DNA from: Prevotella sp.
Lineage (GTDB): Bacteria; Bacteroidota; Bacteroidia; Bacteroidales; Bacteroidaceae
DNA length: 55,358 nt
Assembly (NCBI GenBank): GCA_017413085.1
Contig: JAFPVC010000027.1
Span: forward strand, 1-55,358
Direction: 5' to 3'
Both the position numbers and the translations under genes were made by a program. The notes beneath the pieces were generated by a model. It was not told the DNA's origin. It ran no database searches and saw nothing but the letters and a program-made list of their open reading frames with translations. Below, in pieces: positions 49,589-55,358 of this stretch (positions within the stretch are counted from its first letter, which is position 1; the number at the start of each line of letters is the position of its first letter).

Positions 49589-49699
49589 ATGAATGAAGGA
49601 CAGATAGCAGCACTGGCAGGAATGGGAATCATTGCTATCATAGGGTTATTTGTAGCCCTATGGGATTACTATGAACTTAAAAAAGCAGGCATATATTAA
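49589..49699 (+). CDS. 36-residue small membrane protein
   Basis: ATG 49589 follows a strong GGAGGAGGG ribosome site, rare in this window. The peptide is one membrane span (GMGIIAIIGLFVALW) with a short polar start (MNEGQIAAL) and a basic end (ELKKAGIY). The next 125 bases have an open frame shifted by one base (KKKKYKSLPNDFKHKSDMES to 49826) with a natural look. The ancestral protein may have had a cytoplasmic tail, lost by a frameshift, or that frame may be a second small gene. The family is unknown. Confidence 0.65.
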   Translation: MNEGQIAALAGMGIIAIIGLFVALWDYYELKKAGIY

Positions 49700-49897
49700 T
49701 GATTCGTCCGTCTGTAAGAAGAAAAAATATAAGTCTCTGCCTAATGACTTCAAACATAAGAGTGACATGGAGAGCGTCTCTGATGCATATCTTGATGATA
49801 TAATATTAAAGATAGACAGAGGTTGACAGCCTGTAAATAATGAATTATTATTATTTAAACTAACAATATTATTAACTAAAAAAAAGAAGAAAAGCTT

Positions 49898-52800
49898 ATG
49901 AGAAAGTTTTACTCTCTCTTAGTCGCGACCTTGATGAGTGTCGCGGCTTCGGCTGACGAGACGGTTAGTGCCGTGTTGGTGCACACTGCAAGCTCACACT
50001 CAGGCTCAACCACTGCCTATGTCAGCACGGTAGACTACGAGGCTGAGTACTTCAACAATTCAAAGATGAATGCCAGCACATGGCAGGGATGTGCCTATGC
50101 TGAGTTTTCGTTTGAGTTGCCGGCTAATGCAACAGTTACCGGTGCCTCTTTGACATGGAGTGCTACAGGCGCAGATCGTAACGCATACGGCGTGGATCTT
50201 ATGTATGTAACAGACGGTACGCTTGACTATTCAGCTACTGGACTGAGAAGCGGCACCGCACAGGTGAACCTTACTGCTACTAAAATTCTGTCACAAACCA
50301 TTGCAAAAGGTTCTACTGTCACAACCAATGCAACATCTGATGTAACAGATGCGCTCAAGGCAATCGTTGAAGCAGGAAAGAGCTCTGTAATTTTCAAGTG
50401 GACAAACAGTGCAGGTAGCGGCAACCTCGTTGGTAAGGGTTCTGAAGACTGTACACTTGCTCTCAGCATTACCTACACTACGGCGAAGACAAGCAAATAC
50501 TTCGTTGTTCGCCAGCTCGATGCTGAGCATCAGGTTGACACTGTGAAATATACAGGTGTAATAGTTGGCCAGCCTGCTTATGCAGAGGGTACTGACCTTG
50601 ATCCTTTCTGGAAGGACGGCAAGAAGTACGTACACAACCCAAGCGAAAGTGACATTGACTTCATCGCCATTGACGAGGATGAAACCAAGAACTACATGTA
50701 TATCACTGTGAGCGAGGCTCCTAAGGCTGCATACACAATATATGATAACGTGAAGAGCGAGGTTATTACATCTGGCGAGGCATACGTGGGTGATGACGTG
50801 AAGTATTACTTCCCACGCTATCTGCTCAACGAAGGCACTCTCTATCAGTCAAAGGAAGCCTATGAGTTCAGTGGCACGTTTAAAGCTACCGAGGGCGGCG
50901 TAGAAGAAACTGTTGTTTTCTCTCCGATAGAGGAAGGCACAGACGCTGTATTCTTCGCAGAGGCTGAAGACATTGAGGGAGTAGAAAGAGTTGAGGACGG
51001 ATACACAAACAGCCGCATGTCAAACGGTGCTGCCGGATTTGCCAACAACGCTACAATTTACACATTCACTGAGCCTGGCAAGTACACCATCACCAGCTCT
51101 ACACGCTCTGGCGCTACCTCTTTCACTGTAAACGGCGAGGAGGTTTACAACCTGAGTTCTACTGGTGCAGTGGTAGTTACTACTTCTGACGAGTTTACCG
51201 TTACAGAGTCTGGCACAGCACTCGTTGCTACCAACCAGACTGCAGGCAAGGACTACTTCGACTACGTGCTTATCCGCAAGACCGGCAACGTGAACTACAC
51301 CGAAATCAAGGCCTTGAAGGACACCGTTGTCATAGAGAAGGGCAGTGCATTCAGCTTAAATAAAATCATAACTATCAACAGCTCTGCCGATGAGTCACAG
51401 TTCAGCGCTATAAACATGCTCACGACTGCTAAGTTAGGCATTGCTGCTGCAGGCGAGGGCACAGACAAGGCTACCGCTACATACACCGAGACTAACTTAG
51501 CAGGTGGTTTGTCTATGGTCAGCACAGTTGGCGACTACTATGTATATGCGAAGATTCCTGTAACTTATCAGGACCAGAGCACCGAAGATGCTATCTCTGA
51601 TACTCTCGTAGTACAGGTGAAGGACGTTTACTACCTCAACGTAGAGGAAAACCTGCCTGACACCATCAAGTACCTCAAGGGCACCGACGACGATATGAAG
51701 CCTATGCTCAGCAACTACATGACAGCTGTCAGCGACGGCGTGCTCTCTGCTGAGATGTTCATCGCTAACGCTATTGAAGGAGTAACTAAGGAGGATGCTA
51801 CCTATGCAGGCTACGGCACCGAAGAGGATGCCAAGAATGCAATGAGCACTCCTGGCGCTTACTTCGCTTATGGCGTAGTAACTGCTTCTTACGACGACAA
51901 GGATCCTCTGACCTACACCACCGACACTATCGTAATCGTGGTAAGCGATCCTAACCAGTTTGAGATTGAGACAGTGCTCGAATATCAGGAGATTGCTAAC
52001 AATGCCACTGCAGATGAGGTTAAAGACTTCTTCACCGTATATGCTACCAACACTACTGACTTGAACTTGTATATTGGTGTAGCAAAGGCTGAGAATGATG
52101 AAGCCGACAAGGCTGACCTCAGCTACGACGAATACAATGCAGAAGAATTTGATCAGAACTTCGAGCCTGGCACATACTACATCTACATGAGGGGTCTCGC
52201 AGCATTTGAGAACGGCGACGAGGCAACTGCAAAGTCTGACACCGTATGCCTTGTTGTTTCTGAGGCAGCTCCAGCTGAGGAGGTTATTACCGACTGGACA
52301 TTCGACAACAACCAGTCGCCTTCATTCACCGTAGAAACTGGTGAAGGTTCAACAAACCAGGACTACAGCCACAATGCAGTTATCGGCGAAGAGTATGACG
52401 GCAACAAGTTCCTCAACGCATGGGGTGACAACAACACTAACAGCACTCTCACTGCAACTATCACCGATCAGAACCTCTCTGAGGCAGGACAGTGGACTCT
52501 TGAGTTCGACTTCGCAGGTTACAGTGGATGCAACAAAAGAGCTGGTACATTCTCTATCCTTGATCCTAACGGCCAAAGCATCATGTCAATCACCGACGCA
52601 GCAGATTGGCAGAATACCTTCTCTATCAGCGACGGCAGCACCTTTGAATGCTATCCATGCAACAGGGATACACGTCTTAAGAATGATTGCGGTAATGTAC
52701 TGACAGCAAAATACTGGCACCACTTTAAGCTCGTGGGCAATTCTACCGGCGTGAAGATGACTGTATCTAAGTATGATGCTGAGGGTCAGCTCGGCGATCC

Positions 52801-53899
52801 TATCATCGTGAAGTCTCAGGTATCTGCTACTAATGCTACTCCTTCAGTGTTCAGCGTAAAGGCTGGCAGCGCATCTTCGTTTGCATTCGACAACCTCATA
52901 CTCTATTACACTACAGAGGAACCAGAGGCAAGTCCTTACGTTGTGAAGTACATGTGTGGTGATGAAGAGATTAAGCCAGATGCAAACCGTTCTGACGAGG
53001 CAGGTGCAGAGATTATCCTCTCTCCATCTGACACTGAGAACTTCACTGTTGACGGTCAGAAGTACATCTACGACAGTGACGACGCAGAGGGCAAGGTAGT
53101 CAGCGCAGAAGAGGTAGTTGTAGTAACAGTCAACTTCCACAAGGCTGCTTTGGTTGACTACTCTGTATATGTTGATCCTAACGAGAGCGGTGACTACATC
53201 TTCGTATATGGTGGTCAGAACTTCGAGGATGAGACCATAAAGATTGGATTCCCTGGAAGATTTGAAATTGACGGCGTAATCTACGAAGGCGTTAAGGGTG
53301 AAAGTGACGACAGCAAGGGCTTTGCCAAGACCGTCACATTAGGAAAGAATAACAGCTTCGTATTCACTGTAAACGAAACCCAGACCAACAACGTAGTATT
53401 CTTCAGCGAGGCTGAGAACATTGAGGGTCTTACTCTTTGCGACAACGGCAACACTGCTATCCGCAGCTCTATGGGCGCTTCAGCTTATGCAGAAAGCGAG
53501 GACGTAACAATCACTACTCTCCCTGTAGGTGTGTATAAGATTGTTTCTGTAGCATGCGACGCTGCCGGCAAGAATGCAAGCGCTGTATTCAGCTACAAGG
53601 CTGGCGACGAGGTTATATTCACACAGACCTGCGGTGCCATCAACTGGGATGAGCAGACATCTGAGGAGTTCACAGTTACTGAGAACGGCACAGAAATCAA
53701 GCTCGTTCAGGGCGGCAATGAGAAGCAGGGCATCGACCTTGTTTACATCATCAAGACTGGCGAATATGACCCAACAGCCGTTGACGGCGTAGCTGAGAAT
53801 GTAGAGGGTGCAGCTCCTGTTAAGTTCGTCAAGAACGGACAGCTCATCATCGCTACCGGCAACAAGCAGTTCAACGCTGCAGGCGGTCAGCTGAAGTAA
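49898..53899 (+). CDS. Large secreted multidomain surface protein with T9SS-like C-terminus
   Basis: A 1333-residue protein. After the signal peptide (RKFYSLLVATLMSVAASA) comes a beta-sandwich domain (about 20-190). A carbohydrate-binding-like domain follows at 350-465 (VFFAEAEDIEGVERVEDG) and a related one at 1167-1287 (VFFSEAENIEGLTLCDNG). Between them lie three tandem repeats of about 110 residues (465-795), ending SDTLVVQVKD, TDTIVIVVSD and SDTVCLVVSE, and a concanavalin/LamG-like domain (798-1006). The end, APVKFVKNGQLIIATGNK, resembles the type IX secretion sorting tail of Bacteroidetes. It is probably exported to the surface and binds glycans; no catalytic domain is seen. T-ending codons (GCT, ACT) are more frequent here than in neighbours. 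Confidence 0.88.
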   Translation: MRKFYSLLVATLMSVAASADETVSAVLVHTASSHSGSTTAYVSTVDYEAEYFNNSKMNASTWQGCAYAEFSFELPANATVTGASLTWSATGADRNAYGVDLMYVTDGTLDYSATGLRSGTAQVNLTATKILSQTIAKGSTVTTNATSDVTDALKAIVEAGKSSVIFKWTNSAGSGNLVGKGSEDCTLALSITYTTAKTSKYFVVRQLDAEHQVDTVKYTGVIVGQPAYAEGTDLDPFWKDGKKYVHNPSESDIDFIAIDEDETKNYMYITVSEAPKAAYTIYDNVKSEVITSGEAYVGDDVKYYFPRYLLNEGTLYQSKEAYEFSGTFKATEGGVEETVVFSPIEEGTDAVFFAEAEDIEGVERVEDGYTNSRMSNGAAGFANNATIYTFTEPGKYTITSSTRSGATSFTVNGEEVYNLSSTGAVVVTTSDEFTVTESGTALVATNQTAGKDYFDYVLIRKTGNVNYTEIKALKDTVVIEKGSAFSLNKIITINSSADESQFSAINMLTTAKLGIAAAGEGTDKATATYTETNLAGGLSMVSTVGDYYVYAKIPVTYQDQSTEDAISDTLVVQVKDVYYLNVEENLPDTIKYLKGTDDDMKPMLSNYMTAVSDGVLSAEMFIANAIEGVTKEDATYAGYGTEEDAKNAMSTPGAYFAYGVVTASYDDKDPLTYTTDTIVIVVSDPNQFEIETVLEYQEIANNATADEVKDFFTVYATNTTDLNLYIGVAKAENDEADKADLSYDEYNAEEFDQNFEPGTYYIYMRGLAAFENGDEATAKSDTVCLVVSEAAPAEEVITDWTFDNNQSPSFTVETGEGSTNQDYSHNAVIGEEYDGNKFLNAWGDNNTNSTLTATITDQNLSEAGQWTLEFDFAGYSGCNKRAGTFSILDPNGQSIMSITDAADWQNTFSISDGSTFECYPCNRDTRLKNDCGNVLTAKYWHHFKLVGNSTGVKMTVSKYDAEGQLGDPIIVKSQVSATNATPSVFSVKAGSASSFAFDNLILYYTTEEPEASPYVVKYMCGDEEIKPDANRSDEAGAEIILSPSDTENFTVDGQKYIYDSDDAEGKVVSAEEVVVVTVNFHKAALVDYSVYVDPNESGDYIFVYGGQNFEDETIKIGFPGRFEIDGVIYEGVKGESDDSKGFAKTVTLGKNNSFVFTVNETQTNNVVFFSEAENIEGLTLCDNGNTAIRSSMGASAYAESEDVTITTLPVGVYKIVSVACDAAGKNASAVFSYKAGDEVIFTQTCGAINWDEQTSEEFTVTENGTEIKLVQGGNEKQGIDLVYIIKTGEYDPTAVDGVAENVEGAAPVKFVKNGQLIIATGNKQFNAAGGQLK

Positions 53900-53966
53900 T
53901 TTTGTAATGCACAATGCATAATTAGTAATGCATGATGCATAATGCATAATAAGCGTAAATAAAATT

Positions 53967-54005
53967 TCCCGGAAGGTTTTTAATTTCCTTCCGGGATTTT
54001 TTTTG
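53967..54005 (+). terminator. Terminator of the large surface protein gene
   Basis: CCCGGAAGG pairs with CCTTCCGGG across TTTTTAATTT, then ATTTTTTTT. Short ATGCATAAT repeats lie just before it (53907-53950). Confidence 0.88.
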
Positions 54006-54013
54006 TCCATTTC

Positions 54014-54044
54014 TTTGCTGAGAGAGAAAAAAATAGTAACTTTG
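54014..54044 (+). promoter_or_regulatory. Promoter of the GT9 gene
   Basis: TTTG (54014-54017), 19 bases, TAACTTTG (54037-54044), 22 bases before the ATG. Confidence 0.8.
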
Positions 54045-54065
54045 TTTCGTGTAAAGAAATAAAAG

Positions 54066-55274
54066 ATGAATATACTGCTTATAAGATTCTCTGCCCTTGG
54101 CGATGTTGCCATGCTGGCTCCCGTAGTGCGTGAATATGCACTGAAACACCCCGATGACAGGTTGACGGTGCTGTCAAAGCCGTTTCATGCCCCTCTGTTC
54201 GACAATCTCGCTCCAAACGTATATTTCCTCGGACGGGACCCTAAACGTGATTATAAGGGCATCAGAGGGCTTTACAGACTGTTTCGCGAACTGCACCAGA
54301 TGAACTTCGACTTGGTCATCGACATGCACGACGTGTTGAGGACGAAGTTTCTGCGCAAGCTGTTCCGTATGCATGGCTACCCCGTGCGCCATATAGACAA
54401 GCACCGCTCACTGCGTCGCAAGATTACGGCACCAGAGGAGAAGAAGCAGTTGATGAGACTGCCAACGGCGTTTGAGAACTATCTTGAAGCGCTTGGCGCT
54501 TCAAGTGAAGAGTTAAGAGTTAAGAGTGAAGAATACCGTGAAGCGTTGGACGCTTCAAGTGAAGAGTTAAGAGTGAAGAGTGAAGAATCCCATGCGGATG
54601 ACATACAGTCAAAAGGTAATTCAAATTATTCACTCTTCACTCTTCACTCTTCACTTAAAATAGGTATTGCCCCTTTCGCCGCCCATGCAGGAAAGATATA
54701 TCCTTTGGAAAGGATGGAGAAGGTGATAGAGTTATTGATAGAGAAAAGGCCTGAGTGCCGCATCATCCTCTTTGGCGGAGGAGGAAAGGAGAAGGAGCAG
54801 ATGGAGAAATGGGCAGAAAAATACAGTAACGTAGAGTTGGCCTCTACGTTAAGTGAAGAGTTAAGAGTGAAGAGTGAAAAATTTAAGTTACGGGGGGAGA
54901 AGGAAGATGTGAGTGAAGAATGCCAGTCAAAAGGAAATTCAAATTATTCACTCTTCACTCTTCACTCTTCACTAACAGACTCTTCACTGTATTATGAGCT
55001 TCAGCTTATGAAAGACTTGGACGTTATGCTGTCCATGGATTCAGGCAACATGCACATGGCATCGCTTATGGGTACGCGTGTGGTGAGCATCTGGGGTGCC
55101 ACGCATCCGTGGGCAGGGTTCCTTGGGTGGCAGCAAAGTGAGGACGACTGCGTGCAGCGCTGTGACCTGAAATGCCGTCCGTGCAGCATCTACGGCAACA
55201 AGCCATGCAAGAGAGGCGACATGGAGTGCATGAACATAGAACCTTTAAAAGTTGTGGAACAACTTTTGAAGTGA
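54066..55274 (+). CDS. GT9 (heptosyltransferase-like) glycosyltransferase with two repeat insertions
   Basis: A 402-residue protein of glycosyltransferase family 9, which adds heptose or similar sugars to lipopolysaccharide core at the inner membrane. The N-terminal domain starts ILLIRFSALGDVAMLAPVVR; the C-terminal domain has IGIAPFAAHAGKIYPLERM, IILFGGGGKE, and MLSMDSGNMHMASLMGTRVV. Two segments do not belong to the family: about 138-195 (ASSEELRVKSEE twice, then SNYSLFTLHSSL) and about 263-305 (SEELRVKSEKFKLRGE, then SNYSLFTLHSSL). Both are encoded by palindromic repeat DNA inserted in frame. Without them the protein would have roughly 300-310 residues. Whether it still works is unknown. 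Confidence 0.88.
   Translation: MNILLIRFSALGDVAMLAPVVREYALKHPDDRLTVLSKPFHAPLFDNLAPNVYFLGRDPKRDYKGIRGLYRLFRELHQMNFDLVIDMHDVLRTKFLRKLFRMHGYPVRHIDKHRSLRRKITAPEEKKQLMRLPTAFENYLEALGASSEELRVKSEEYREALDASSEELRVKSEESHADDIQSKGNSNYSLFTLHSSLKIGIAPFAAHAGKIYPLERMEKVIELLIEKRPECRIILFGGGGKEKEQMEKWAEKYSNVELASTLSEELRVKSEKFKLRGEKEDVSEECQSKGNSNYSLFTLHSSLTDSSLYYELQLMKDLDVMLSMDSGNMHMASLMGTRVVSIWGATHPWAGFLGWQQSEDDCVQRCDLKCRPCSIYGNKPCKRGDMECMNIEPLKVVEQLLK
54486..54654. repeat. In-frame palindromic repeat insertion 1 in the GT9 gene
   Basis: A 54-base segment is repeated in tandem from 54486 and 54540 (18 codons each, EALGASSEELRVKSEE and EALDASSEELRVKSEE). It ends in AGTGAAGAGT units whose complement TTCACTCTTCAC follows at 54629-54654, giving an overall inverted repeat. 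Confidence 0.85.
54850..54974. repeat. In-frame palindromic repeat insertion 2 in the GT9 gene
   Basis: AAGTGAAGAGTTAAGAGTG at the left and TTCACTCTTCACTCTTCACT at the right flank a core containing CAGTCAAAAGGAAATTC. That core and right arm are almost identical to insertion 1 over about 50 bases. Confidence 0.85.
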
Positions 55275-55358
55275 AAAGTGAAAAGTGAAGAGTGAAGAAT
55301 TTAAATTACGGGATGTAAAAGGTAACTTAAATTCTTCACTCTTCACTCTTCACTCTTC
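55271..55358. repeat. Intergenic copy of the same palindromic repeat, cut by the window end
   Basis: AAGTGAAAAGTGAAAAGTG at the left, core AATTTAAATTACGGG with AAAGGTAACTTAAATT, and TTCTTCACTCTTCACTCTTC at the right. The core resembles that of insertion 2 (AATTTAAGTTACGGGG), which links the intergenic and coding copies. Confidence 0.8.

Noticed and set aside
49335-49592. 85-codon plus-strand frame in the AT-rich region
   Set aside because: Low-complexity Leu/Phe/Lys translation of AT-rich DNA that overlaps a promoter and the ribosome site of the next gene.
1-55358. tRNA, rRNA or known riboswitch genes
   Set aside because: None recognised by eye on either strand; a covariance-model search would be needed to exclude diverged ones.

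Overview
The window reads as chromosomal DNA of a Bacteroidales bacterium, most likely Prevotella or a close relative. The evidence is the repeated Bacteroidetes promoter form (TTTG, 19-20 bases, TAnnTTTG), a SusC/SusD pair, a large secreted protein with a T9SS-like tail, OMP_b-brl-type outer membrane protein, ECF sigma/anti-sigma pairs and few strong Shine-Dalgarno sites. Nothing here identifies the species.

Layout. 1-6.4 kb is an AT-rich defence operon read right to left: an ABC-type ATPase, a PD-(D/E)XK-like protein, an EcoRI-family adenine methyltransferase, a DUF262-HNH nuclease, a TIR-like protein (PF10137 type), a GIY-YIG/RAMA-like protein and a partial gene that leaves the window. It is bordered by a 40-codon relic of an MmeI-like restriction enzyme and a transposase relic. 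7.4-14.1 kb holds a SusC gene and a SusD gene separated by a methyltransferase relic and a small secreted protein. 15.9-20.3 kb holds a secreted double-OsmC protein, DUF2442, Hsp20, a double-OsmC relic and a DUF4143 ATPase. 20.8-33.5 kb holds a GH31 glycosidase, a secreted C_GCAxxG_C_C protein, an ECF sigma module, secreted proteins, an outer membrane barrel and two more double-OsmC genes. 33.9-42.4 kb is the core: pnp, an AraC regulator, rpmH, efp, a GT2 glycosyltransferase, radC, a SufT-like gene and parE. 42.4-49.0 kb holds a polyvalent-type kinase-like gene, an HNH membrane protein, a second ECF module and a GNAT-like gene. 49.0-49.5 kb has a DnaA-box cluster that may be an origin. 49.9-55.3 kb holds a 1333-residue surface protein and a GT9 glycosyltransferase invaded by repeats.

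How the parts connect. The strongest new signal is a shared promoter architecture: an 18-base site (ATACC-N8-GGTAT), usually in tandem at a 23-base pitch, ending exactly 22 bases before the -7 box. It precedes susC, susD, two double-OsmC transcription units and the C_GCAxxG_C_C gene. This suggests one regulator controlling an envelope thiol/peroxide and nutrient-uptake response; the regulator is not identified here. A second strong signal is a family of noncoding arrays, each of exactly four 22-base units, at four loci, one of them beside the DnaA boxes. A third is the seven-gene defence operon, whose gene combination I cannot match to a named system.
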